A program made the translations under genes and the position numbers. Shown here piece by piece: positions 6,638 to 14,549 of a stretch of DNA of 15,620 bases. Position 1 is the first letter of the stretch. Every line of letters begins with the position of its first letter. The notes under the pieces were generated by a model, which searched no databases, had not been told where the DNA came from, and saw only the letters and a list, made by a program, of their open reading frames with translations. This stretch comes from JBMNNU01 sp050942695 (lineage in GTDB: Bacteria; Chloroflexota; UBA6077), in contig JBMNNU010000047.1 in NCBI GenBank assembly GCA_050942695.1, forward strand, positions 1-15,620, in the 5' to 3' direction.

Positions 6638-7684
6638 CTAGGCGACAGCCAATTGGGGGGACTTGTGAACCGTGAGGCTCATCGGACGGCCTCGGTCAGC
6701 CATTGAGCGAGTAGCAACTTCGAGGATCTGGACAACACGCAGTCCAGATTCTGCATCCGCGAGCGGGCTTTCTCCTCCGCCAATGCATCTGAGGAAATGT
6801 ATCACCTCGGTTTGCAAAGCCTCGGTCACATCCAGATGAGGCGACCAGACATCGCCTGTACGATATCCGATTAGCATCTGATAAGTCTTCTCAGCGCGAT
6901 TGTATCCATTGACGGTGATGCCCTTATCATAAACCTTGATTTTCTCGCTCGGCTCAAGATCATCGTAGAGAATCATTTTGCTGCTTCCACCGATCAGGGT
7001 TCGGCGAATCTTGACGGGCGCCAGCCAATTGACATGGATATGGGCAATCAGAGGGCTGTTGAAGAAGACTGTCAGATAGGCTATATTCTCCGGCTCTCCG
7101 AAGATGTGACTCATTCCAGTTGCAGAGACGCCGCAAGGTTTGACAGGCAGTAAATAATCCATTATCGATAGGTCATGCACTGCCAGATCCCATATCACGT
7201 TCACATCGCTCTGAAACAGACCAAGATTGACCCGAACCGAGTCATAGTAGTAGATATCGCCGATACGCCCCGTCTCGATTAGCTCCTTCATCTTCCGAAC
7301 AGCGCCTGTGTACACAAAGGTATGGTCCACCATTAGCACCAGGTTGCGTTTTGAAGCCTCCTCAATCAGGCGAACTGCCTGATCCGATGTCTCCGTGATG
7401 GGCTTCTCCACCAGCACATGTTTACCAGCCTGCAGCGCCTTCAGCGCCAGATCGAAATGCGTGGAGACTGGTGTAGCGATAGCTACCGCATCGATGCTGG
7501 GATCAGACAGCAGTTCCCGGTAATCAGAAGAAGTCTTGATCTTTGGGTGACGCAACTGTAGCTGAGCGAGACGGTCCAATTGCAAGTCTGCCACCGCAAT
7601 AACTCGACTATCAGGCGCTTCGACGAAATTTCGAACTAGGTTCGGCCCCCAATAGCCATAACCGATTACACCGATGCCAATCAT
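6638..7684 (-). CDS. Gfo/Idh/MocA family sugar dehydrogenase (WbpB/WlbA-like)
   Basis: A 348-residue NAD(P)-dependent oxidoreductase. The Rossmann motif is GYGYWG (8-13) in the context IGVIGYGYWGPNLVRNF. EKP (93-95) carries the family's conserved lysine K94. WDLAVHD (165-171) carries D166 and H170 of the substrate/catalytic region. The remaining C-terminal beta-sheet domain is of normal length. In the WbpB/WlbA branch the enzyme oxidises C3 of UDP-GlcNAc-uronate, and an aminotransferase then acts on the ketone. The presence of a WbpD-like acetyltransferase immediately upstream and a DegT aminotransferase three genes downstream supports that role, but other 3-keto sugars are possible. AGGAGGT lies 6 bases before the ATG at 7684, so I reject a start 19 codons upstream. 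Confidence 0.88.
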   Translation of the reverse strand: MIGIGVIGYGYWGPNLVRNFVEAPDSRVIAVADLQLDRLAQLQLRHPKIKTSSDYRELLSDPSIDAVAIATPVSTHFDLALKALQAGKHVLVEKPITETSDQAVRLIEEASKRNLVLMVDHTFVYTGAVRKMKELIETGRIGDIYYYDSVRVNLGLFQSDVNVIWDLAVHDLSIMDYLLPVKPCGVSATGMSHIFGEPENIAYLTVFFNSPLIAHIHVNWLAPVKIRRTLIGGSSKMILYDDLEPSEKIKVYDKGITVNGYNRAEKTYQMLIGYRTGDVWSPHLDVTEALQTEVIHFLRCIGGGESPLADAESGLRVVQILEVATRSMADRGRPMSLTVHKSPQLAVA

Positions 7685-7690
7685 ATACTC

Positions 7691-7697
7691 ACCTCCT
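7691..7697 (-). promoter_or_regulatory. Strong ribosome binding site for the Gfo/Idh dehydrogenase
   Basis: A perfect AGGAGGT on the minus strand, 6 bases before the ATG at 7684. It fixes the start of the dehydrogenase directly at its first beta strand and is among the best Shine-Dalgarno matches in the window. Confidence 0.85.
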
Positions 7698-7749
7698 GAG
7701 CATCGAGTCACTCGCAAAGCAGCCTCAAACGATGCTGCCACACTTGATA

Positions 7750-8253
7750 CTAGGAGACTTGAAATGGCTGCCTAGCCTTTTCCCGCTTTCGAACATCACC
7801 GACGATCCGAGCCGGGACTCCCACAGCAATCCCAAAAGGAGGGACATCATGAGTCACCACAGCCCCTGCCCCTACCATCGCAAAGGCTCCTACGGTAACG
7901 TTCCCCATTATCGTAGCATTGCTCCCGATGGATGCTCCCTTCTCAACTAGTGTGGTCACCATCTCCCAATCAGACTCGGTCTGAAGCGATCCATCCCGGT
8001 TGACAGCCCTCGGATAGATGTCGTTAATGAAGATCACACCATGACCGATAAACACGCCATCATCTATGGTGACTCCTGAGCATATGAAACTGTGAGACGA
8101 GATCTTGCAGTTGCAGCCTATCTGCACACCCTTCTGGATCTCGACAAAGGATCCGATCTTGGTGCCTGAACCAATGTCACAACCATACAGGTTGACCAAC
8201 TGAGGATGATGTATCACCACCCCGTAGCCCAGTTTCACGTCATCAGCTATCAT
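7750..8253 (-). CDS. WbpD-like sugar N-acetyltransferase (hexapeptide repeat)
   Basis: A 167-residue left-handed beta-helix protein with successive hexapeptide turns (IGSGTK, IGSFVE, IGCNCK, IGHGVI, IGSNAT). The stretch GVIFINDIYPRAVNRDG is the distinctive part: the ND-xx-PRA signature is, as I recall, typical of WbpD/WlbB enzymes. These use acetyl-CoA to acetylate the 3-amino group of UDP-2-acetamido-3-amino-2,3-dideoxy-glucuronate. The C-terminal GVPARIVGDV block is the usual end of the fold. The start is set at the second of two tandem ATGs, since GGAGGT lies 6 bases before it; the ATG at 8256 or a GTG at 8268 would be too close to the site. It lies directly upstream of the Gfo/Idh dehydrogenase, the same gene pairing as in wbp-type loci. 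The sugar itself remains inferred. Confidence 0.85.
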   Translation of the reverse strand: MIADDVKLGYGVVIHHPQLVNLYGCDIGSGTKIGSFVEIQKGVQIGCNCKISSHSFICSGVTIDDGVFIGHGVIFINDIYPRAVNRDGSLQTESDWEMVTTLVEKGASIGSNATIMGNVTVGAFAMVGAGAVVTHDVPPFGIAVGVPARIVGDVRKREKARQPFQVS

Positions 8254-8259
8254 CATCAC

Positions 8260-8265
8260 ACCTCC
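8260..8265 (-). promoter_or_regulatory. Strong ribosome binding site for the WbpD-like gene
   Basis: GGAGGT on the minus strand, 6 bases before the ATG at 8253 and only 3 before the ATG at 8256. It favours the second of the two tandem ATG codons. Confidence 0.75.
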
Positions 8266-8304
8266 CACCGAGCTGCGAACACTCAGGATTTGCCGCTCTG
8301 CTGC

Positions 8305-9315
8305 TCACTGATAATCCAGATAGTTGGTATCGCTTTCGATAAGGTATCGCGGGCGGCGCCTGGTCTCGTCTAATGCCCGCCACAAGTACTCACCTAAAAC
8401 ACCCATCATCATCATCTGAACCCCACCCAACAGCAGCACCGCAACCATCAATGATGACCACCCCTGTGTTGGGTTTCCCGACAATGCATTCAGGATCACT
8501 AATCCCGCATACAGAAAGCCGAACAATGCAACAACGAACCCGATGTACGACATCAATCGGATCGGGAAGTAGCTGAAGGACGTTATCGAGTCCAATGCCA
8601 GCTTTAGTTTCTTCTCCAGGGTCCAACCAGAGCGGCCATGGCGTCTAGCCTGTTTGCCGTACCCTACAACTGCCTGACGGAATCCCATCCAGGTAATCAG
8701 CGCTAGAAGGCTGACATTGCTCTCACCGAACTGGCTGAGCGCATCCATCACACGGCGGTCAACAAGTAGAAAATCGGCTCCAGTTGAGGGCATATCTCCA
8801 ATTCCCACAAATCTGCGCATAAGGTAATAGTAGAGCCTAGCAAGGAGTAGAGTGGTAGCTCTCTCCCCGTCACGGCTATTGCGTACCGCCCATACAACTT
8901 GAGCCCCTTCATTCCATTCAGCAAGCAGTAAAGGCAGGGTTTCTGGCGGATCTTGCATGTCTGCAGCCATGATGATTCCGCAATCCCCACGAGAGTGCTG
9001 CAATCCACATGTGATAGCTATGTGAGAGCCCGAGTTGCGTGATAGTCTGATCCCGCGGACCCTCGCATCAGCCTGGGCTATGTTTGTCAGAACCTTGAAG
9101 GTGTCGTCGGTCGAGTGGTCGTCCACGACCACCCACTCCCAATCCAGATTTAAGGATTCAGTTACGGAGCATAGCCGTTTGTAGAGTGGCGGCAGATTGT
9201 CAGCCTCGTTGTAGGCTGGGGTCACTATCGAGACAAGGATGCGATCCCCAGTATCCTGCGCCTCACAACACGAATGCTTCGCAAATCCCTGTCGGGCACA
9301 CACAGGCTCACCCAT
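8305..9315 (-). CDS. GT2 polyprenyl-phosphate glycosyltransferase (DPM1/GtrB/ArnC-like)
   Basis: This 336-residue enzyme is predicted to transfer a sugar from a nucleotide donor to undecaprenyl phosphate on the cytosolic face of the membrane. SIVTPAYNEADN (29-40) and VVVDDHSTDDT (62-72) form the nucleotide-binding half. DMQDPPE (119-125) is the metal-binding motif usually written DLQDPPE. The region GRSGWTLEKKLKLALDSITS (227-246) leads into two membrane helices at about 255-278 and 288-310. The C-terminal GEYLWRALDETRRRPRYLI (308-326) is characteristic of this subfamily. The N-terminus carries an unusual cysteine-containing extension of about 25 residues (with SCCEAQ). No Shine-Dalgarno precedes the ATG and no good internal start is visible, so the start is the weakest point. 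Its product would be a donor for the GT-C enzymes encoded upstream. Confidence 0.9.
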   Translation of the reverse strand: MGEPVCARQGFAKHSCCEAQDTGDRILVSIVTPAYNEADNLPPLYKRLCSVTESLNLDWEWVVVDDHSTDDTFKVLTNIAQADARVRGIRLSRNSGSHIAITCGLQHSRGDCGIIMAADMQDPPETLPLLLAEWNEGAQVVWAVRNSRDGERATTLLLARLYYYLMRRFVGIGDMPSTGADFLLVDRRVMDALSQFGESNVSLLALITWMGFRQAVVGYGKQARRHGRSGWTLEKKLKLALDSITSFSYFPIRLMSYIGFVVALFGFLYAGLVILNALSGNPTQGWSSLMVAVLLLGGVQMMMMGVLGEYLWRALDETRRRPRYLIESDTNYLDYQ

Positions 9316-9371
9316 TCTTGTGGCGGTATACCTCTATCCGGCAAGGAGGCAATCCGCCGCACTTCACAGCA

Positions 9372-11054
9372 TCATGGCACGGGGAGGGTATCATGCCGGA
9401 CAACCTTGTAGCGCACTGCCTCGAGACCTCTCGTGGATAGCTTCTGAACACCGACAACCGAGAAACTGTCACCTGGTAACGCTGCTAGGTTCTGGACTGC
9501 ATGCCCACCGCTCTCTGCAGCAGGCTCATTCGTCCAAACCCACCAGAAGTCGTCTGTCTCGTTTGAAAGTAGGTCGAAGTCGTTTTCATCGGTCACGCCG
9601 TACCATTGGATCTGTCGAAGAGTAGGTGCAGCCACCTGTGGTAACCACCAAATGGCCGTTGAGACGATTGGTGGCCGCAATGCTAGCAACTCATCATTGA
9701 GTCTTTCCCATTGGCTAGTTGAACGGTAGAGGTCACCGACACCAATAGTCTGAAGAATGAGACTGAAGGCCAGGAGTGCGATCATGCATGATCGCACAAC
9801 CCAACCACGAGCCGCCTCGAAGGAGAACCAGGAAAGCACTACTAACAGCGGGTAGAGTGCGAGAGCGTAGCGCAGTCCCCATCCCCCTCCAGGGAGCACA
9901 TTGGGCAGGCTGAGCGTCGACAACATCAACATTAAGAGGTATCCAATGAAGAGTGCCCAGAGGAACCTAAGACGTTCGTCGGTCCTCGCTAACAGCAGCA
10001 CTGCGACCGATGCAAACCCGAAGGGAAAGACATCGGTCACGCTGTAGCCAACCTGGCCTTGCATGAGATGGATTAGCCCCAGGCCAACTACCCCAATCCA
10101 AAACAGCCACAGACAGGGCGACAACGGACGGCGCGCCATCCTGAGAACAATGGCAGCCAGCAGAACGATAGCTAGCATTAGAAGCCATTTCTTCTGGCCA
10201 AGGGGTAGGAAGTATTGTTGGAATACTTCCAAACGCATCGATAGTTCCATGTAGGTGTTTGGCTCTTTACCAGCACTCAGCCCGAGCGGGGTTTTGGTGG
10301 TCAGAGCGTTGAATACCCACCAAGGGGTACAGCCCAGCACAAACCCGAGTCCATATCGCAAAGCGAATCGGAATCCACCGCGCCAGCCGAAACCTACAAT
10401 GGAAGCTGCAACCACCACCGGCGCATATAGATAGGATTCAGGACGTAACCAGACGGATAACCCTGAAAGAATGCCTGCCCTCACCCCTTGCTTCCGGATA
10501 GCGAAGCAGGTAGCGCTCGCTATCAGGCCAGCACTGAGCGCATGCTCCCAGAAAACCAGCGCATAGAAGGCAATTGGGGTGGCGAGCCCTGCAACAAGTA
10601 CAAGAGCAGAGGTGCGCCGAATGCCTAAGAGCCTGCCCAATCGAGCGCAGCTATATGCAGCCAGGCCAGCGCCGACGACAGAAGGGAGTACAACACCCCA
10701 CAAGCCAAACATACGATAGAAAGGCAGCACAAGCAACGAGTAGGCAGAAGAGAAGGTGCCATGATACTTCCCATCGATTTCGTGGTAAAAGGATCCGTTG
10801 AAAGCCCGTCGGAACACACTAAGAGGTTCGTCAACAGTGCCAACGACCAGGCCATCGCCACTAGCTAGTGCTTCGATCTGGGCCAGTTTCACCCCCTGGT
10901 CTCCCAAGTAAAGTCCCCCGGGGGGTAGAATAGCAGCAAGAATTAGATATGCACACACCAACACCAGGGTCATTAATGGCACCGAATTCGCGAGGCTGCC
11001 CAACCACCCTGTGCTGGCCTTCATCCGGAAGGCAATTCTATAGCTACTCTGCAT
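9372..11054 (-). CDS. Polytopic membrane protein, probable GT-C glycosyltransferase
   Basis: A 560-residue protein with about ten to twelve hydrophobic segments, from VPLMTLVLVCAYLILAAILP near residue 25 to SCMIALLAFSLILQTIGV near 425. A soluble C-terminal domain of roughly 130 residues follows. The first extracytoplasmic loop carries LYLGDQGVKLAQIEAL; its acidic residue is where GT-C enzymes place the catalytic Asp. YGLGFVLGCTPWWVFNAL and WLRPESYLY are further conserved-looking blocks. I recall DQG-type membrane proteins of this build in Chloroflexota and Leptospira polysaccharide loci, but no specific family name is certain. A role in moving a sugar from a polyprenyl-phosphate carrier outside the membrane is inferred from the fold and neighbours. 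No clear ribosome site precedes the ATG at 11054; an ATG at 11024 is an alternative. The gap before it (113 bases) holds a hairpin. Confidence 0.72.
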   Translation of the reverse strand: MQSSYRIAFRMKASTGWLGSLANSVPLMTLVLVCAYLILAAILPPGGLYLGDQGVKLAQIEALASGDGLVVGTVDEPLSVFRRAFNGSFYHEIDGKYHGTFSSAYSLLVLPFYRMFGLWGVVLPSVVGAGLAAYSCARLGRLLGIRRTSALVLVAGLATPIAFYALVFWEHALSAGLIASATCFAIRKQGVRAGILSGLSVWLRPESYLYAPVVVAASIVGFGWRGGFRFALRYGLGFVLGCTPWWVFNALTTKTPLGLSAGKEPNTYMELSMRLEVFQQYFLPLGQKKWLLMLAIVLLAAIVLRMARRPLSPCLWLFWIGVVGLGLIHLMQGQVGYSVTDVFPFGFASVAVLLLARTDERLRFLWALFIGYLLMLMLSTLSLPNVLPGGGWGLRYALALYPLLVVLSWFSFEAARGWVVRSCMIALLAFSLILQTIGVGDLYRSTSQWERLNDELLALRPPIVSTAIWWLPQVAAPTLRQIQWYGVTDENDFDLLSNETDDFWWVWTNEPAAESGGHAVQNLAALPGDSFSVVGVQKLSTRGLEAVRYKVVRHDTLPVP

Positions 11055-11088
11055 TCAGATAGCCCATCTTCATTTTGAAAAGATCCCG

Positions 11089-11109
11089 CCTCGGGACGAC
11101 CATCCGAGG
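11089..11109 (-). other. Intergenic hairpin between two GT-C-like genes
   Basis: CCTCGG and CCGAGG form a perfect 6-base stem around a 9-base loop. In the transcript four Ts follow, but only after a further seven or so bases (CGGGATC), so this is a poor Rho-independent terminator. It might reduce expression of the downstream gene or simply be a chance hairpin. Confidence 0.3.
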
Positions 11110-11167
11110 AGACATCAGAAAGAATTGGAACCATCGTTGACGAGGCACAGATGATCGTCTATCGCAG

Positions 11168-12760
11168 TTACTCAGGTATTGAATCCATTTCATAGACGCG
11201 CACAGACATGGACTTCGTGGAGACCTCAGAAACAACACGAGCCCGGGCGGTGAGAAGACGCTCCAATTCTGTCTTCGATATTGCAACTGATCTCATGTAA
11301 TTCTTTGACCAGAAACTGGGAAGCCGCTCCGTTGCGATATCCACATCATCCACGATGAACATATCCATGTGCTGATCGATGATTAGGAACTCGGGATGCA
11401 GTTCCTTAAAGGCATCACTTAACGCGCTCTCAGGGGAATAGCGATGGTAATAGACCAATCCCTCCCAAGAAATGTAGCGCCGGTCAGACAAGCCGAACCA
11501 GTATGTCTGAGGCCCCATCACCGAAGCCCCGGGGGGGACAGCTTTAGCCAGAATAGATAACGTCCTCTCGTAATCATCCATTGGGTTGTTGAGCATGGGA
11601 GTCAAGTTGCGAGCTGTAGAGCCGACTACCGCGATCAACGCAATTAGCGTCAACAGCCGCATCCTGAAGGATTTTCGCCAGCAATATTTGAACAATCCCA
11701 CCATGGATGCAGCGATAAGCAGATCAACTGCCGGTGATACGATGATTTCGTAGTAATCAGCCTTGTTTCGCACCAGTACGATAAACGCCAGCATCAATGT
11801 CCCAAACAAAAATAGAAGTCTATCTCCGGATTCCGATCTCTTAGTCAACAGGAACAGGACCGATCCACCCAATAAAAGAAGCCTCAACCGACCGAAAAGG
11901 ACTCCTGTATCGACTATAGATTGCCCAAGAATAATAGGATTTAACGTGAGGATAGGGGGAGTGTGGGTGGGACCTGATCCGATTCTAGTAATCGCTGCAT
12001 AGGTCTCTGGGTAAGGAACGACATGGAGTGCCGCAAAAAAGCAGAGGCCTATGACCATTCCGGTCACTAACATCCACAGTCTCTTCGCTCGAAACAGTGA
12101 GCGACCGTAATCAAACAGGGTGAAAGTCAGCAACGCTAGTCCATAGACGGCTCCATTGGGGTGTATCTCAAACGCGAATCCGACAAGTAGGCCTGCAAGC
12201 AAGCTCCTGAAAAACAAAGTAGAGCGTCGGTCAGAGAGGTAGAGAGCGATTGCACAAAACCCTAGAGTGGCAACCATGATATCCTGACGAGCCAAGTGCG
12301 ATGAGTAGATGAAAGCCCGCGAGAGTCCTACCAAACCTACTGCAAGGAGAGCGACACGGCTGCCCTGGATGTAATTCCCCACTACAAAGACCGCTACCAG
12401 GAGCAATGAGCCAAAGACAAGAGATACAAGACGCACAGAAAATAGACTCAAGCCAAAAGCTTGGATTGCCAGAGCGTGAATGTATGTCCCTAGCAGAGGG
12501 AAATAGGTCCAGTAGCCATCAAACCTATCGAAAACCCCTCCATCGAGAGATCCGAAGGCTCGACCTGTTTGCAGCAATGCCCAAGCGCGGCAAGCATACC
12601 ATGCCTCGTCCACAAACGGTGCGGGGGTGCGCAAGAGTGACAGGAGTTGCAGCGCAGTCATCCCTAGCAGAAGGCACACCAACGCGACCCATCTGAGGTT
12701 GCAGGAGATCCAACTGTTGATCGGGTATGCTGCCGACAAACACCTTGTTAAAAAAATCAT
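11168..12760 (-). CDS. GT39-like (ArnT/PMT superfamily) GT-C glycosyltransferase
   Basis: A 530-residue polytopic membrane protein with about eleven hydrophobic segments. After the first helix (about 23-43) comes APFVDEAWY, with D51-E52 as the DE pair typical of GT39 enzymes, where the acidic residue is the catalytic base. A WTYFPLLGTYIHALAIQAFG loop and SSHLARQDIMVATLGF follow; the latter resembles the second-loop motif with the R-x-D pair. A soluble C-terminal part of about 130 residues begins near RNLTPMLNNP. Family members use polyprenyl-phosphate-linked sugars on the outer face of the membrane, so the DPM1-like enzyme downstream is a plausible supplier. The ATG lies 25 bases after the kinase fusion stop and has only a weak GAG before it. 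The exact donor and acceptor are unknown. Confidence 0.82.
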   Translation of the reverse strand: MIFLTRCLSAAYPINSWISCNLRWVALVCLLLGMTALQLLSLLRTPAPFVDEAWYACRAWALLQTGRAFGSLDGGVFDRFDGYWTYFPLLGTYIHALAIQAFGLSLFSVRLVSLVFGSLLLVAVFVVGNYIQGSRVALLAVGLVGLSRAFIYSSHLARQDIMVATLGFCAIALYLSDRRSTLFFRSLLAGLLVGFAFEIHPNGAVYGLALLTFTLFDYGRSLFRAKRLWMLVTGMVIGLCFFAALHVVPYPETYAAITRIGSGPTHTPPILTLNPIILGQSIVDTGVLFGRLRLLLLGGSVLFLLTKRSESGDRLLFLFGTLMLAFIVLVRNKADYYEIIVSPAVDLLIAASMVGLFKYCWRKSFRMRLLTLIALIAVVGSTARNLTPMLNNPMDDYERTLSILAKAVPPGASVMGPQTYWFGLSDRRYISWEGLVYYHRYSPESALSDAFKELHPEFLIIDQHMDMFIVDDVDIATERLPSFWSKNYMRSVAISKTELERLLTARARVVSEVSTKSMSVRVYEMDSIPE

Positions 12761-12785
12761 TCATCAACTCGCAGATGTGGTCTTA

Positions 12786-14519
12786 TTACTCACTAGAAAT
12801 CGCCGCTGAAGAGCCAGTGGCTAGCACCTTCGATTGGGTACAAGCAGTATCTTCTTCTGGCAGGTACGAGCTCTTCTCTCTGCCATATTTACGGCTATAC
12901 CTAGAGACAATGGTATTTTTCTTGGGGGCGTGATTCAGCACCACGCCGAGAATATTCACTTGCCCGAGTATCTGCTTAGCTAAACGTACTGCCTTCCTGC
13001 GAGTGCTACCTACTTCTAATACCAACACTACTCCTACCCCCTTGGCAGCCAGTACTGTTGTATCTGAGTTCGTCAGCACCGGCGGGCAAAGCAGGATTAC
13101 CACATCGAACATCGCTTTCATAGTTTTCAGCAGTTTATCCATACTCATCGATCCGAGGAGATCTCTAGCATTGTCCAGTGAAGGTCCGCTCGTGATGACG
13201 CTTAGCCCTGGGATCTCAGTTGGCACCATGATGCCCTTGATCCTTCTCCTGAAATTACCCTGTCTCAAGCCCATTTTAGGTTTAACGCCCTCTCGCTGTT
13301 CCTCTTCCTGTTCCTCTTCCTGTCCTAAAGGCTGGCGAGAGGCCCCCTTAAGTAGCGTCGCCAGGCCAAACTCGTTGGGCACTTCAAAGATAGAGTGGAC
13401 AGATGGATGGTTAATATCGGCATCAACCAGGATCGTTTGCCGACCTGCCAGGGCAAAACTCAGCGCCAATTTAGCAGCTACGGACGATCTGATTTCGCTC
13501 GGCTCCGGGCTGGTTACCAGGAAAGCTAACGTCCCTGAATCTCGTAAAGCTAATTGCAGTTTTGTGCTGATCAGGCGACAGGACTCCCAAGCCTGAGGAG
13601 ACTCATCCCTCAGGCTAAAAAGATTGCCATTTAAGCTCTTTAGCTTGCCCACGTTAGGGATAACGCCAAGAGTCGGCAAACCAAGCATCTGTTTCACGCT
13701 CTCGGGGGTGCGAAGCCTGTCGTCGAGGTACTCCAGCAGAAAGGCCGCCCCAACAGCCAGTATGAAGCCCATCGCCGCAGCCAGGAGAGAATTGAATGGC
13801 GTGGAGTTAACCGGGCTTGTAGGGAGGAAGGCGGGTTCAGTGATGCTAAGATAGTTGGTGCGGCTGCCTTGCAGCCAGCCGAGATAGTCCTCGTGCAGCC
13901 CCTGCCAGGTAGTGATCTTGGTCTCGAGGGCCGAGATCTGTCTTTGAAGGTCCTGGATCTGGAGGGCGCTGTTCTCCTGTATCAACTGCGCATCCAGCTC
14001 ATCCATCTCTCCCTGAGCCTTCTCTATCTGGCGCTGGAGAGCGGCAAGCTGGCTGTTAACGAACTGCCGCTGGGCATCCTCCTCCTGCTCGGAGGGGGTG
14101 GGGCTGCTGAGAATCAATTGCCTGGCCAACTCGTCAGCTATCTTTTTAGCCCTCATGGGGTCTGGATCTATGGCACTGATATGGATCTGATGGCTCCCCG
14201 CTGGCGCCACGGCGTTCACCTGCCCCGCAAGGCTCCCCCAAGAATAGCCGGGACCCAAGGAGTCGGCTGCGGCCTGGAGGATGGTTTGGCGCCGCACCTG
14301 CTGGGCGTAGTACTGGGCCAACTGCTGGCTTATGGTGAAGTCCCCCGCCTGGGGGTTGGTGCTACTCAGGAACTGTCCGACCATCAGGGTGGTTGTCGCC
14401 TGGTAGACCTCCGGTTGCTGGTAGCTGCTGAAATAGCTAGCGCCACCTGCCACCCCTGTCGATACGAGAATTAGCCACCACCACCGCAACAACACAGTCC
14501 AATAGCGACTCAATTCCAT
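12786..14519 (-). CDS. Wzz chain-length regulator fused to a degenerate BY-kinase domain
   Basis: The 577-residue protein has a Wzz domain (helix one about 10-30, RWWWLILVSTGVAGG). A coiled-coil-rich periplasmic part follows, with Glu/Gln heptads at about 143-205. Next come the Wzz proline motif FLPTSPVNSTPF (231-242) and helix two (243-263). A cytosolic CpsD/CapB-type domain follows. That fold normally autophosphorylates a C-terminal tyrosine cluster and controls polymer length. Here the Walker A region reads SPEPSEIRSS (337-346), with I343-R344 replacing the essential Gly-Lys. Walker B reads VVILLCPP (473-480), with L477 replacing Asp. Only the Walker A' ILVDADINHP (363-372) is preserved. 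The tail has three tyrosines (Y541, Y545, Y552). A 12-base repeat has added an acidic QEEE insert near residue 400. AGGAG lies 7 bases before the ATG. Probably a pseudokinase; no active kinase is in the window. Confidence 0.9.
   Translation of the reverse strand: MELSRYWTVLLRWWWLILVSTGVAGGASYFSSYQQPEVYQATTTLMVGQFLSSTNPQAGDFTISQQLAQYYAQQVRRQTILQAAADSLGPGYSWGSLAGQVNAVAPAGSHQIHISAIDPDPMRAKKIADELARQLILSSPTPSEQEEDAQRQFVNSQLAALQRQIEKAQGEMDELDAQLIQENSALQIQDLQRQISALETKITTWQGLHEDYLGWLQGSRTNYLSITEPAFLPTSPVNSTPFNSLLAAAMGFILAVGAAFLLEYLDDRLRTPESVKQMLGLPTLGVIPNVGKLKSLNGNLFSLRDESPQAWESCRLISTKLQLALRDSGTLAFLVTSPEPSEIRSSVAAKLALSFALAGRQTILVDADINHPSVHSIFEVPNEFGLATLLKGASRQPLGQEEEQEEEQREGVKPKMGLRQGNFRRRIKGIMVPTEIPGLSVITSGPSLDNARDLLGSMSMDKLLKTMKAMFDVVILLCPPVLTNSDTTVLAAKGVGVVLVLEVGSTRRKAVRLAKQILGQVNILGVVLNHAPKKNTIVSRYSRKYGREKSSYLPEEDTACTQSKVLATGSSAAISSE
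13296..13325. repeat. 12-base tandem repeat inside the kinase domain
   Basis: CTGTTCCTCTTC occurs twice in tandem (13296-13307, 13308-13319), followed by a partial third copy, CTGTCC. On the coding strand each copy reads CAG GAA GAG GAA, giving Gln-Glu-Glu-Glu, so the protein has QEEEQEEEQ at residues 400-408. It keeps the frame and lies in a loop that is normally short in this family, so it looks like slippage expansion of a tolerated linker. Confidence 0.85.
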
Positions 14520-14526
14520 CTGTTTG

Positions 14527-14531
14527 CTCCT
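14527..14531 (-). promoter_or_regulatory. Ribosome binding site for the Wzz/kinase fusion
   Basis: AGGAG, within AAAGGAGC on the minus strand, lies 7 bases before the ATG at 14519. The 30-base gap to the previous gene leaves no room for a separate promoter, so the gene is cotranscribed with it. Confidence 0.75.
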
Positions 14532-14549
14532 TTATTTGATGACGGGGGG

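Noticed and set aside
11089..11109. Rho-independent terminator within the operon
   Set aside because: The stem is only six pairs with a nine-base loop and the T-run is displaced by about seven bases, so I list it only as a hairpin.
13869..14474. A 201-codon plus-strand frame, and its neighbour at 13003-13596
   Set aside because: Both are mirror frames of the Wzz/kinase coding region; the Leu-rich and Ser-rich compositions are what reverse reading of that gene gives.
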